Source: Candidatus Sulfopaludibacter sp. SbA3 (GTDB taxonomy: Bacteria; Acidobacteriota; Terriglobia; Bryobacterales; Bryobacteraceae). From it: DNA of 10,684 nucleotides. The stretch is taken from assembly GCA_945900935.1 (NCBI GenBank), contig CAMDKT010000151.1, forward strand, positions 1-10,684, written 5' to 3'. Under the pieces are notes generated by a model. It ran no database searches. It saw nothing but the letters and a program-made list of their open reading frames with translations, and was not told the DNA's origin. Position numbers and translations under genes: made by a program. Shown here piece by piece: positions 1 through 7,923 of this stretch. Each line of letters starts with the position of its first letter. The first letter of the stretch is position 1.

Positions 1-231
1 ACAAACCTGGTGAACATCACGCGCCAAAGAATTCCCATGATTAGCCAATCCAATGCGACTTTGCAGCACAAAGTAAGTGGCATTGGGCGCCAAGTCTGCT
101 GGTTGATGGGCGGCACGGGGTTGAACCACATCAATTTCAGATGGAATTCGTCCGGCTGATCGCTGGGGAGCAGCAGTTTTGATTTCGGCTGCCCGGCCGC
201 GCCGGCCGCGGCGGCGACGGCGAGCCAATGT
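1..231. other. Left-edge stretch without a confident gene
   Basis: No gene can be called here. On the minus strand two frames are open from just after the stop of the neighbouring gene (TAG at 234-232) to the window edge. One is in phase with that gene and would begin at a TTG (228-226) with an arginine-rich start (LARRRRRGRRGRAAE). The other has high G/C at third positions through a segment reading PSDQPDEFHLKLMWFNPVP, but has no start codon at its beginning. On the plus strand, one frame is open from base 1 to a TGA at 157-159. Positions 194-208 form a small GC hairpin (CGGCCG arms, 3-nt loop) without a T-run. The stretch could be intergenic, a decayed gene, or the edge of a gene lying mostly outside. 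Confidence 0.4.
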
Positions 232-3200
232 CTACGGTTGAACGGGCCCATTTGCCAGGTCCTCCAATGCTTTCTTCGCCAAATGGCTCTCCGGATTCAC
301 GCGCAGCAGTCGCCGCATGGTCTCCCGTGCTTTTTCAAAACGTTTCGTCTGGACGTAAATCCGTCCCAAATTCAAATACAACAGTTCATCCTCCGGCGCC
401 GCCGCGATGCCGCGTTCGAGCGCGCTGACGGCTTTCTCCGGCGATCCCTGTTGCAAGTACAGCACACCCAAATTATTCCAGGCCGCGGACAACGCCGGCT
501 TCAAGCGCACGGCCTCCAGCAAATGCCGCTCGCCTTCGTCCGAGTTCCCGGACTTGGCCAGCGCCAACCCTAACCCCTGATGGCCTTCGGCGGACTTCGG
601 ATCCACTGCCAAGGCTCCCCGGAAATAGGCCGAAGCCTTCGATGGTTCTCGCAACTTATCCGCCGCCTGTCCAGCGTTCAAGAGCGCGTAGAGCAACCCA
701 TCCTTGGCGGCCAGCGCCTGCTCAAAATGCTCCAGAGCGGCGGAGTAATCCTGCCTCGCCATGGCCACGCCGCCCATCTCATTCCAGGCCTCGGCGGAAC
801 CCGGGTCCAGGCGGAGGGCCTCCTCAATCAACGCCGAAGCCTTGTCGAGCCGCGCGGCTTCGCGGTGCACTTGCGCCGCCAGCACAAGCGTGCGCACATT
901 TCCCGGCTGCTGCCGCAACACCATCTCCAAGTACGGGAGCGCCTGTTCCGGATAGCCGCACCAAAGGAGCGACGCGCCCAGCTTGAAATAGTCCCGCCGC
1001 GCCCTGGTCAAAGAGATCCCCGGATACGGCTCCGCCGCCGCCCGGCCAATCATTCGCAGATCCGCCGTCACGGCGGCCGCGGATGGCGGCGAGGCGTAGA
1101 CCTTGCAGACGCGGCCCTCGCCATCGAGCAACATAGCCAGAGGCAACTCCAATGGGGCTCGGAACTCAAACAGATACCGCCGGAACAAAGAATACGGCGC
1201 GACCAAATCGGTCTTGGTCAACGCGAAGAGGCCAGGCCCGGGCTGTTTTTCCGGCAGCGGCACGGGGTCCCGCAGCCACGTATCGTGCAAACGCGGCGCG
1301 TTATCGGAAGGGGACTCCTTGGCCGCTAACGCCGTCCCGGCAAACGGCCTCCGGCGAACCGCCGATCCGCCTTCGGTAATTTCCCAAACTGCCCCGGAGT
1401 CAATTTCCAGAATCTGCCGTTCGCCGCTGGGCCAGACGATTTCGGCTTTTGATCTGCCGGATGTTCCGAAATATAGTGTTTTGGTGTGTTGCGACAAGTA
1501 GCCTGAGCCGGCGCTGGCCCACTTCGTCTGCCCGCCGATGGTAACGCGCGCCCCGATGGCATCGCGGTTGGACTTCGTACCAATCAACCGCAGCCCGACG
1601 CGCTCCCGCCCCTGCCCGCAACGGTTCTGAAACACCCGCAACTGGGGGCCCAGGCGGCTCTTCACCAACACGTCCAAACAGCCGTCGCCATCAAAATCAG
1701 TGATGGCGAACGCCCGCGAATCTCCCGCAAAGTTCAATCCGCTTTCGGCCGATGCATCCCGATACTTCGCTCCGTCCCGAACATAGAACACGTTTGGCTC
1801 GTCCCCGTTCCAGGCATACCCCTCGCGAATGAACTGATTTAGCGCATTCCAACCGTTCTCATATACAGCGCTCGCGGTTGCGGCGGAGGGAGTCTTGGCG
1901 ACGACTTGCCGCCAAAAAAAACCCGTTAAATCCGGCTTACGCGGACCGCTCAGCATCCCGCAAGCGAGAAAGAGTTCGGGCTTGCCGTCGTTATCAAAAT
2001 CGGCTGCGTCGGCCGACCAGCCCCAGCGGCCCATTTCCACGTTCTCCGCCGCCGCCACGGAAGAAAATCGCCCGTCGCCCAAGTTTCGATACAGCGAATT
2101 CCCCTTGGTGTGTCCGCGCCAGGCGGCGGCTTCGTCGATGGGAAACGGGAACTTCGGGCTGCGCACCACGCCCTGCCCGGCCGCCGTCCACATATTGGCG
2201 ACATACAGATCCGGACGCCCGTCGCCGGAAGAGTCAAACCAGCAGGCGCTCATCCCCGGACCGATATCCTCAACGCCCGCCGACGCGGCGACATCCCGGA
2301 ACTTACCACCGGAATTCTTATACAAGTTATTGCGGCCAAAGTCATTGGCGACATACAACGACGGCCACCCGGAGCCGTCATAGTCGCACCAGGCGGGCGC
2401 AAAGCTGAAACGGTTGTTGTTCTGATCCAGGCCCACGGCGTTGGTAACGTCTTCGAAGAAGCCGGCGCCGTCGGCTGTTAAGCGGTTCCGGAACAGGAAA
2501 TTCGGCGGCCCGTTTTGGGCGTCATAATACGGGGCGGGATACCGGAACTGCGCCTCGCTCTGAAAGAACGAGTAACAGCACATGTAGATGTCCAGCTTGC
2601 CATCGCGGTCATAATCGGTTGCCGCCATTCCGGTGAATCCGCCTTGCGGGGCATTCGCAAACCGGAAGGCATCGGGAGCTAAAGTGAACTTTCCCTTTCC
2701 GTCATTTAAGAACAATACAGGCCCGCTCCCGCGCAGCACGACCAAGTCCTGGCGGCCCAGGTTTCGGAGGTCCAGAAACAAGGCCGATGAAGTATCATCC
2801 AATAAGTCCACGCCCGCCGCCGCCGTAATATCCAGAAACCGGCCGCCGGTCCACCGGAACAACTTATTCGGCAGCCCGGCCGGCTGACAGACATACACCT
2901 CATCTCGCTCATCGCCGTCGATATCTCCAACCGCGATTCCGTTATTGCCGTAAATATCGATGCCCGTCGCGGCATCGAGGCGCGCTATCCAATACGGAAT
3001 GCCGCGAGAAAGTTGTTCTGACTCCAATACCGTCCCGGTCACGTCGGCGAAGCGGCCGTCTTTCCGCGCGGGCGGCGGCGGAATGGGGGGATCCAAGGGA
3101 AACTCATCGTGGCCGCTTTCGATCAGCGAAACGAAGGGGAAATGCGCGGGCTCATTTTTGTAATGAACCGCTGGTGTCTCGGCGTCCGCGTGGAGGGAAA

Positions 3201-3234
3201 GCAGGGGCAACGCGAGTAAATCCCGGCGTGTCAT
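232..3234 (-). CDS. Exported FG-GAP/ASPIC-UnbV (CRTAC1-like) protein with TPR tail
   Basis: This 1000-residue protein has a secreted beta-propeller followed by TPR repeats. The N-terminus (MTRRDLLALPLLSLHA) looks like a short twin-arginine-type signal. Seven Asp-rich FG-GAP/VCBS motifs, expected to bind calcium, begin near residues 104, 155, 207, 284, 334, 412 and 513. Those at 155, 284 and 334 are degenerate. The count fits a seven-bladed propeller. A loop near 232-250 reads YPAPYYDAQNGPPNFLFRN, which I recall as typical of one subfamily. An ASPIC/UnbV domain follows at about 547-615 (GTKSNRDAIGARVT at 552-565). Residues 660-735 resemble the C-terminal half of a thioredoxin fold (PLAMLLDGEGRVCKVY) but lack a CxxC. 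About seven TPRs fill 749-985. The start ATG overlaps the stop of the upstream TPR gene as ATGA, so translation is probably coupled. The molecular role is unknown; adhesion, ligand handling or complex assembly at the cell surface are possible. Confidence 0.9.
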   Translation of the reverse strand: MTRRDLLALPLLSLHADAETPAVHYKNEPAHFPFVSLIESGHDEFPLDPPIPPPPARKDGRFADVTGTVLESEQLSRGIPYWIARLDAATGIDIYGNNGIAVGDIDGDERDEVYVCQPAGLPNKLFRWTGGRFLDITAAAGVDLLDDTSSALFLDLRNLGRQDLVVLRGSGPVLFLNDGKGKFTLAPDAFRFANAPQGGFTGMAATDYDRDGKLDIYMCCYSFFQSEAQFRYPAPYYDAQNGPPNFLFRNRLTADGAGFFEDVTNAVGLDQNNNRFSFAPAWCDYDGSGWPSLYVANDFGRNNLYKNSGGKFRDVAASAGVEDIGPGMSACWFDSSGDGRPDLYVANMWTAAGQGVVRSPKFPFPIDEAAAWRGHTKGNSLYRNLGDGRFSSVAAAENVEMGRWGWSADAADFDNDGKPELFLACGMLSGPRKPDLTGFFWRQVVAKTPSAATASAVYENGWNALNQFIREGYAWNGDEPNVFYVRDGAKYRDASAESGLNFAGDSRAFAITDFDGDGCLDVLVKSRLGPQLRVFQNRCGQGRERVGLRLIGTKSNRDAIGARVTIGGQTKWASAGSGYLSQHTKTLYFGTSGRSKAEIVWPSGERQILEIDSGAVWEITEGGSAVRRRPFAGTALAAKESPSDNAPRLHDTWLRDPVPLPEKQPGPGLFALTKTDLVAPYSLFRRYLFEFRAPLELPLAMLLDGEGRVCKVYASPPSAAAVTADLRMIGRAAAEPYPGISLTRARRDYFKLGASLLWCGYPEQALPYLEMVLRQQPGNVRTLVLAAQVHREAARLDKASALIEEALRLDPGSAEAWNEMGGVAMARQDYSAALEHFEQALAAKDGLLYALLNAGQAADKLREPSKASAYFRGALAVDPKSAEGHQGLGLALAKSGNSDEGERHLLEAVRLKPALSAAWNNLGVLYLQQGSPEKAVSALERGIAAAPEDELLYLNLGRIYVQTKRFEKARETMRRLLRVNPESHLAKKALEDLANGPVQP

Positions 3235-4361
3235 TGCATGCCGCTCTTTGGCTGCGTTAGTAGCTTCTCGTGCAACGTGCGTTCCCGCGCGGCCTTTGCC
3301 GCCAAGCCGAGGCGGTCATAAACGCGCGCCAGCCGGTAATGGGGCTCGGGCATTTTCGGGTTTAGCGCCACGGCCTTTTCGTAGGCCGCGGCGGCACCGG
3401 GAAAGTCCCGCTCCCGCTCCAATAACTGACCGAGTTCAAACGGAAACTCCCACACGGTCGCATCCCGCCGGATCGCTTCCAGTAGTAACGGTTTGGCCTC
3501 GGGATCGGTCAATCCCGCTCGCGCCAGGACAAACGGCGCAAAGCCATTTTTCGGCTCCATCCGCAGCCAGGCTTCGGCCCGCGCGCGGATCTCCGGCAGC
3601 CGTTCCGGCAACTGGTCAATCATACGCGCTAAGAAGATATAGGGCTGGGGGACATCGGGAGCCAGATCAATGACGCGCAGGAACCTGTCCCCGGCGGGGC
3701 CGAAGCGCCGCTGCGTGTAGAGCGCCACGCCGTAGGCCAGTTCGATTTGGGGGCTTTGATCGAATTTGCGGCGGGCGACTTCCAGGAAGGAGGCAGCGTC
3801 GTTGAAGCGCCCCATCCGTAACAGGGCCTGTCCAAACGCCGCGTGCGACGGCTCGTCATAGGGCAGCAAAACCAGTAGCGCCCGATACTGTTCGGCGGCC
3901 AGATCGGGTTTGCCGGAGGTTTCGAAGGCGCGGGCGAGGAGCAGTCGCAGATCGGCCCGGTCGCCATTGGCCAATGCCGCCGAACCAAATCGGATGGCCG
4001 AAGGCCAGTCTCCGACTTCGGCGAACAGCATGGCGGCGCGGAGCGCGGCGGCCGGATCCGCTTCTTTCGATTCGGCGAACCGCCCCTCCCAAACCGCCGC
4101 CAGTTTGCGCTGGCCAGACTGAGCAAAGTACAAAGCGAGAGTATGCTGCACGAAGGGAACGGCGCTGCCGATCCGCGCCGCCGATTGCGCCGCCAAGGCC
4201 GCCTTTTGGGGCAGCTTCGACTGCCAATACACCCGCGCCAACAACGCCGCCGCCCGCGCATCGGCAGGGATCGATTCTAAGAGAACCCGCGCCTCCGCCA
4301 GCCGCCCGGCTTCGAGCGCGGCTTGGGCGTTTCCAATCGAATCCGAAGGGAAAAAGTACAT
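3231..4361 (-). CDS. TPR-repeat protein
   Basis: The protein is built almost entirely of TPR-like helical pairs, from SIGNAQAALEAGRLAEA near the N-terminus to a clear final repeat pair (WEFPFELGQLLERERDF then EPHYRLARVYDRLGLAAKA). Such proteins are scaffolds, so its role is probably to hold partners together; no catalytic motif is visible. The start is uncertain. The ATG at 4361 gives 376 residues but has no Shine-Dalgarno sequence. A TTG at 4427 gives 398 residues and has AGAGG eight bases upstream (4436-4440), but it puts codons 4-19 inside a strong terminator-like hairpin. The extra 22 residues include a weakly hydrophobic stretch (LTAAVGTSFAVCWG) that is a poor signal peptide. I chose the ATG because of the hairpin. 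The gene follows the TonB receptor and overlaps the downstream propeller/TPR gene by four bases (ATGA), which argues that the two TPR proteins are made together. Confidence 0.85.
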   Translation of the reverse strand: MYFFPSDSIGNAQAALEAGRLAEARVLLESIPADARAAALLARVYWQSKLPQKAALAAQSAARIGSAVPFVQHTLALYFAQSGQRKLAAVWEGRFAESKEADPAAALRAAMLFAEVGDWPSAIRFGSAALANGDRADLRLLLARAFETSGKPDLAAEQYRALLVLLPYDEPSHAAFGQALLRMGRFNDAASFLEVARRKFDQSPQIELAYGVALYTQRRFGPAGDRFLRVIDLAPDVPQPYIFLARMIDQLPERLPEIRARAEAWLRMEPKNGFAPFVLARAGLTDPEAKPLLLEAIRRDATVWEFPFELGQLLERERDFPGAAAAYEKAVALNPKMPEPHYRLARVYDRLGLAAKAARERTLHEKLLTQPKSGMQ

Positions 4362-4418
4362 AGAAAAAGAAAGCGGCCGTTGGCCCCAGCATACTGCAAA
4401 GCTGGTCCCAACGGCCGC
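4362..4418 (-). terminator. Intrinsic terminator or attenuator after the TonB receptor
   Basis: On the minus strand, arms of 18 bases (4418-4401 and 4390-4373) pair at 16 of 18 positions around a 10-base loop. The outer 11 pairs (GCGGCCGTTGG with CCAACGGCCGC) are perfect. A T-rich tail, TTTCTTTTTCT, follows at once. The stem begins 20 bases after the receptor stop codon, the usual place for a factor-independent terminator. The next gene runs in the same direction, so incomplete termination would leave the TPR and propeller genes expressed below the receptor. If the TTG at 4427 is used, the hairpin lies in translated sequence and could be opened by ribosomes. Confidence 0.75.
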
Positions 4419-4438
4419 GGTTAGCAACGGATTAGCCT

Positions 4439-6640
4439 CTAGAACATGAGCCGCAGCGCGAACTGCGTGCGCCGCTGCGTCCCGTCCTGGGTGCCGAAGA
4501 TGCGCCCGAAGTTCGGGTTGCCCTGCTGGTTGTTGGGCGACCCGTACTGCGGCGTGTTGGACAGGTTAAAGGCTTCCGCACGGAACTGAAGCTTGAGTCG
4601 TTCCGTGATGTCGACGCCTTTGAACAGTGACAGGTCCAACGACTGCTGGCCAGGGATGCGGTTCGTCTGCAATCCCAGCGAACCGGGAGTACCCGGCGTC
4701 GGTCTGGTGACATTGCTGATGTCGAACCACTGATCCGCCGAACGTCCGCCCGACGGCGCCGCGCTCGAGTCCTTGCCCCCAATCGCGTCCGGTTGGCAGT
4801 TGCCGAAACTGCCGACGCAGTTGTTTGTCGACAGCGTGAACGGCGCGCCCGTGCGGAGCGTCAGGATGCCGTTCACCTGCCAGCCGCCCAGAATCGCGTC
4901 CGCCGCCTTGCCCTGCAGGTTCAGCGCCTTGCCCTTGCCCATCGGCAAGTCATAGAGGAAGCTGCCCGTAAAGTTGTGGCGGATGTCCCAGGCCGCGTCG
5001 GAGTAAGCCGCCGAGAAGTTCCGCGGATCCTTCGGTCCGAAACCAGCGGAACCGCTCAGCGTCGTGCCGGACGTCGCCAGCGCATGGCCCCACGTGTAGG
5101 CCGCCAGGTACTGCAGTCCGCGAGAGTACCGCTTTTCCCACTTCGCCGTCAGGCCCGCGTAATTGCCAAAGCCAAACGTTCCCGTGTAATTCACGCCGCC
5201 CAGGTTCGGAATCGGCCGGCGCACATTCGCTTCGATGTTCGGACGCGGATCGTTAAATGGCGCGTTCGGATCGGAGAAGTGCAACTGGTGTGCCTGGTGG
5301 TTCCCCACATAGGCCAACTCAAACGCATTTCCGCCGCGGAATTCGCGCTGGGCGGACAAGTTCCACTTGTGTACCAGCGGATTCCGGAAGTTCTGCGCAA
5401 CGCTCCGGAAGTTGACCGGCGCATTCAACGAGAAGATGTTCACCGGGAAGCCGGCGGACACACCCGCATTGGCGTTGAAAAACGGATTCGCTTCAAACGC
5501 CGTAACGTTTGGCGGTCGCAGCAGTGTCGTCGTCTGGTTGAATGGCACGGACTCCCCGCGGTTCGGGTTGCCGCCCTGGTTCTCTTCGCCGCCATAGTAA
5601 ATTCCATATCCGGCGCGGATTACCGTGTTCGACATTACCTGATACGCAAACCCAATGCGCGGCGCAATACTTGTCTTGTCCCACGGGATCAGGTACTGGC
5701 CCACTTCTCCGCGCGATACTTTGACATTGGCAAAGTCGCGGGCGAAGTTCGGAGGCAGCGGCGCGTCCTGGTCCTTGCCCTTCGGGATGAACAGTGTCAA
5801 CTTGTCGAAATCGAAGTTCGCCTGGCGGCCAAATTTCTCGCCGATCGGCGAGAACAACTCGTAGCGGACGCCGAAGTTGATCGTCAACTTGCTGTTGAGT
5901 TTCCAGTCGTCCTGCGCGTAGAACCCCCAAGCTTCTTTTTGCGACGAAATGAAATTGGTCGTCGACATCTGCCCCTGCGTCACACGCCCAATTAAGAACG
6001 ATGCGTAGCCGTCACCGGTTAGGTTGCTCAATGCGTCGGTTCCATTCGGGAACGCCGTCTCGTTGCGGCTGAAATTCCAGTTGCCGTGCGGACTCGGGAA
6101 TTGGAAGAAGGGGAACTTGATCGGCCGGAACTCGGCGCCGAACTTAATGGAATGCTTGTTCTTCTGGATGGCAATGTTCTGGATGAAATCCCAAACGTTG
6201 TTGTATTCCTTCGATGGCAGCCAGTCCGACGCGCCAAAACCGCTGTAGCGGTCAATGCTGGTCGAAGGCAGTCCGCCGTTCAGCGGGCCCGTCGGGTTGT
6301 AACCGCCGATGCCAAACGCCTTGAACTGATCCACGTCCGGGTTAGCCTGCGTGCGCGATGTCACCAGCCGCGAAAACGCTGCGCGGGTTTCCGAAACAAC
6401 GCTCGGGCTCCAAATGCGCGTATACGACAACATCGCGTTCCGCGCCAGCGTCTGCTCCAGGTTCGAAGCAAAGTAAGTCGCGTCCAGCGCGCCGGGCAGC
6501 GGTTGCCCGTTGATCTGATTGCGTTCGGACCAGCTTACGCTGCCGAAGATGTTGTCTTTATCGTTGAGCCGATGGTCCATGCGAATATCGAACTGCTTCA
6601 CGCCCTGCGTCCCGGAGGTCGTCGTGAAGAAGTTGTTCAA
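4439..6640 (-). CDS. TonB-dependent receptor, C-terminal beta-barrel part (split by frameshift)
   Basis: This frame holds most of the 22-stranded outer-membrane barrel of an Oar-like TonB-dependent receptor. It opens with QFDIRMDHRLNDKDNIFGSV, the usual first barrel hairpin after the plug in this family. It continues through YAQDDWKLNSKLTINFGVRY (241-260) and SIAPRIGFAYQ (324-334), and ends LRLMF with the terminal aromatic residue that marks barrels for BAM insertion. On its own it lacks a signal peptide, carboxypeptidase-like domain and plug, so it cannot be a functional receptor. The only nominal start is a TTG (6640-6638) sharing TTGA with the stop of the upstream frame. One extra C in the C6 run at 6651-6656 fuses both frames into a continuous 1153-residue protein (NVNVAP-PGIAL-NNFF), a normal length for the family. 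The substrate is unknown. The hairpin at 4362-4418 follows the stop. Confidence 0.88.
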   Translation of the reverse strand: MNNFFTTTSGTQGVKQFDIRMDHRLNDKDNIFGSVSWSERNQINGQPLPGALDATYFASNLEQTLARNAMLSYTRIWSPSVVSETRAAFSRLVTSRTQANPDVDQFKAFGIGGYNPTGPLNGGLPSTSIDRYSGFGASDWLPSKEYNNVWDFIQNIAIQKNKHSIKFGAEFRPIKFPFFQFPSPHGNWNFSRNETAFPNGTDALSNLTGDGYASFLIGRVTQGQMSTTNFISSQKEAWGFYAQDDWKLNSKLTINFGVRYELFSPIGEKFGRQANFDFDKLTLFIPKGKDQDAPLPPNFARDFANVKVSRGEVGQYLIPWDKTSIAPRIGFAYQVMSNTVIRAGYGIYYGGEENQGGNPNRGESVPFNQTTTLLRPPNVTAFEANPFFNANAGVSAGFPVNIFSLNAPVNFRSVAQNFRNPLVHKWNLSAQREFRGGNAFELAYVGNHQAHQLHFSDPNAPFNDPRPNIEANVRRPIPNLGGVNYTGTFGFGNYAGLTAKWEKRYSRGLQYLAAYTWGHALATSGTTLSGSAGFGPKDPRNFSAAYSDAAWDIRHNFTGSFLYDLPMGKGKALNLQGKAADAILGGWQVNGILTLRTGAPFTLSTNNCVGSFGNCQPDAIGGKDSSAAPSGGRSADQWFDISNVTRPTPGTPGSLGLQTNRIPGQQSLDLSLFKGVDITERLKLQFRAEAFNLSNTPQYGSPNNQQGNPNFGRIFGTQDGTQRRTQFALRLMF

Positions 6641-7899
6641 CGCAATGCCAGGGGGGCCACGTTCACGTTCGGTGCCGGGAACAGGTCGGCAATCTTCTTC
6701 GCCGCCGGGTCCAGCCGCGAAGCTGGAATCCGGTTGCCCGCGAACGGCTGCCGAACGAAGCCAGTCGCACCGTTCGGGTAAGTGCCCCTCGTCTGCGTCG
6801 CCGGGTCGTAAATCATACCTTCCCGGGCCGCCACACCCAGCGAGTTCGTAATTGCCCGGTTCGTACCCAGCAAATGCGAAAAATCGCCGTTCTTCATCTC
6901 CGCCGTCGGAATGCTGAAGAATGCGGAAGTCCCCAATCCGGGAACCGCGCCGCCCGTCGAACGGATTTCCGTCCCCTGATAATCGGCAAACCAGAAAGTC
7001 CGGTTCTTGACTACGGGACCGCCGACCGCCGCGCCAAACTGGTTCTGCTTGAATGGTCCGCGCGCCACTCTATTCCGGTTGTTTTCCCAGCGGTTGGCGT
7101 TCATCTTGCCGTTCTGCAAGTACTCGAACAGCGAACCGTGAATCTGGTTGGTGCCGCTTTTGATGGTGACGTTGACAACGCCGCCCGCGCCGCGGCCATA
7201 TTCGGCGTTGTAGCCGTTGGTCATCACGCGCATTTCGCCGATCGCTTCCACCGAGGGTCCAATTACGAACGACGTCTGGTTCAAGAAGTCGATGACGTTG
7301 ACGTTGTTGTCGACGCCGTTCAGCAGGAAATTGTTCTGGCCATTCGAACGCACGCCATTGGCAGAAAAGCCGCCGCCGGTCGCATCGCGCGCGCCCGGTT
7401 CATTCGGAAGCACGCCCGGTGAGAGCCGTGCCAAAAACGCAAAGTTTCGGATTCCACCGAGCGGCAATTCGCTCACTTGTTTGGCGTCAACGCTGGCGCC
7501 AATGATGGTGGATTCCGTCTGCAAAACCGCCGCTTCCCCGGTGACTTCAATGTTGGTCGAAACTTCGCCGACCTGCATTACGAAGTTGACGCCGGTGCGG
7601 TCGCCGGCGGTCAGAATGATGTTGCGACGAGTGGATTTCTTGAACCCGGCTGCTTCCACGGCCACGGTGTAGACGCCTGGCTTCAAAGCCGGACGGGCGT
7701 ATTCGCCGCCGCCGGTGGTAACCAGGTCATACTTCAAACCCGTTGCTTCTTCGGAGATGTTGATTTTTGCGTTCGGAATCCCTGCGCCGGTGGGATCAGT
7801 GACTGATCCAACGAGCGTTGCCAAATCCCGCTGCGCGAAAGCGCATACGGAGAAAAATGCGGCCAGGATTGATACTCGCAACAAAGCGGTAGAATTCAT
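6637..7899 (-). CDS. TonB-dependent receptor, N-terminal part: signal, CarboxypepD_reg-like domain, plug
   Basis: This is the front part of the outer-membrane receptor. Residues 1-23 are a Sec signal peptide (hydrophobic core SILAAFFSVCAFA, cleavage near AFA-Q). Residues 26-110 form a carboxypeptidase-regulatory-like beta-sandwich (LVGSVTDPTGAGIPNAKI; GEYARPALKPGVYTV). The plug lies at about 118-250, with NGVRSNGQNNFLLNGVDNN (181-199), the EAIGEMRVMTNGYNAEYGRG segment (218-237) and GGVVNVTIKSGTN. Barrel sequence then begins. The frame stops at a TGA (6639-6637) just after APNVNVAP, where relatives continue into the barrel. No TonB box is obvious near the mature N-terminus. The ATG at 7899 has AGAGGG seven bases upstream (7912-7907), so the start is well supported. 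If made as it stands, the product would be a plug without a pore. Confidence 0.88.
   Translation of the reverse strand: MNSTALLRVSILAAFFSVCAFAQRDLATLVGSVTDPTGAGIPNAKINISEEATGLKYDLVTTGGGEYARPALKPGVYTVAVEAAGFKKSTRRNIILTAGDRTGVNFVMQVGEVSTNIEVTGEAAVLQTESTIIGASVDAKQVSELPLGGIRNFAFLARLSPGVLPNEPGARDATGGGFSANGVRSNGQNNFLLNGVDNNVNVIDFLNQTSFVIGPSVEAIGEMRVMTNGYNAEYGRGAGGVVNVTIKSGTNQIHGSLFEYLQNGKMNANRWENNRNRVARGPFKQNQFGAAVGGPVVKNRTFWFADYQGTEIRSTGGAVPGLGTSAFFSIPTAEMKNGDFSHLLGTNRAITNSLGVAAREGMIYDPATQTRGTYPNGATGFVRQPFAGNRIPASRLDPAAKKIADLFPAPNVNVAPLALR
6651..6656 (-). other. Homopolymer C6 at the receptor frame break
   Basis: The coding strand reads GTG GCC CCC CTG GCA TTG CGT TGA in the upstream frame. Adding one C gives GTG GCC CCC CCT GGC ATT GCG TTG AAC, which runs straight into the barrel frame without loss of family-like sequence. 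A one-base deletion in this run is therefore the simplest explanation. It may be a sequencing or assembly error, a real mutation, or a slip site; the sequence alone cannot decide. Confidence 0.85.
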
Positions 7900-7906
7900 G
7901 TGTTAG

Positions 7907-7912
7907 CCCTCT
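7907..7912 (-). promoter_or_regulatory. Ribosome binding site of the TonB receptor
   Basis: On the minus strand AGAGGG lies seven bases before the ATG at 7899. A second purine-rich AGGAG (7918-7914) lies a few bases further upstream, too far to be the main site. Confidence 0.6.
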
Positions 7913-7923
7913 GCTCCTAAAAT

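Noticed and set aside
194..208. GC hairpin (CGGCCG arms, 3-nt loop) as terminator of the propeller/TPR gene
   Set aside because: The stem is only six pairs and no T-run follows on the minus strand; such stems are common in GC-rich DNA.
580..1329. 249-codon plus-strand open frame
   Set aside because: It lies antisense to the TPR and ASPIC/UnbV coding region, is rich in Arg/Gln/His, and matches no family; it mirrors the GC-rich gene on the other strand.
3856..4392. Alternative frame starting ATG at 4392 with a hydrophobic start (MLGPTAAFFFYVLF), as if the TPR gene had lost a signal peptide by frameshift near the T-run
   Set aside because: The hydrophobic residues come from the terminator T-tail, there is no Shine-Dalgarno, and the rest of the frame is an Arg/Gly-rich shadow of the TPR gene.
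4793..5995. 400-codon plus-strand open frame
   Set aside because: It lies fully antisense to the receptor barrel, has an arginine/valine-rich composition and no recognisable domain.
6651..6656. Canonical programmed -1 frameshift signal
   Set aside because: The bases before the run (G GCC CCC) do not form a proper X XXY YYZ heptamer and no clear stimulatory stem was found just downstream; a simple indel is more economical.
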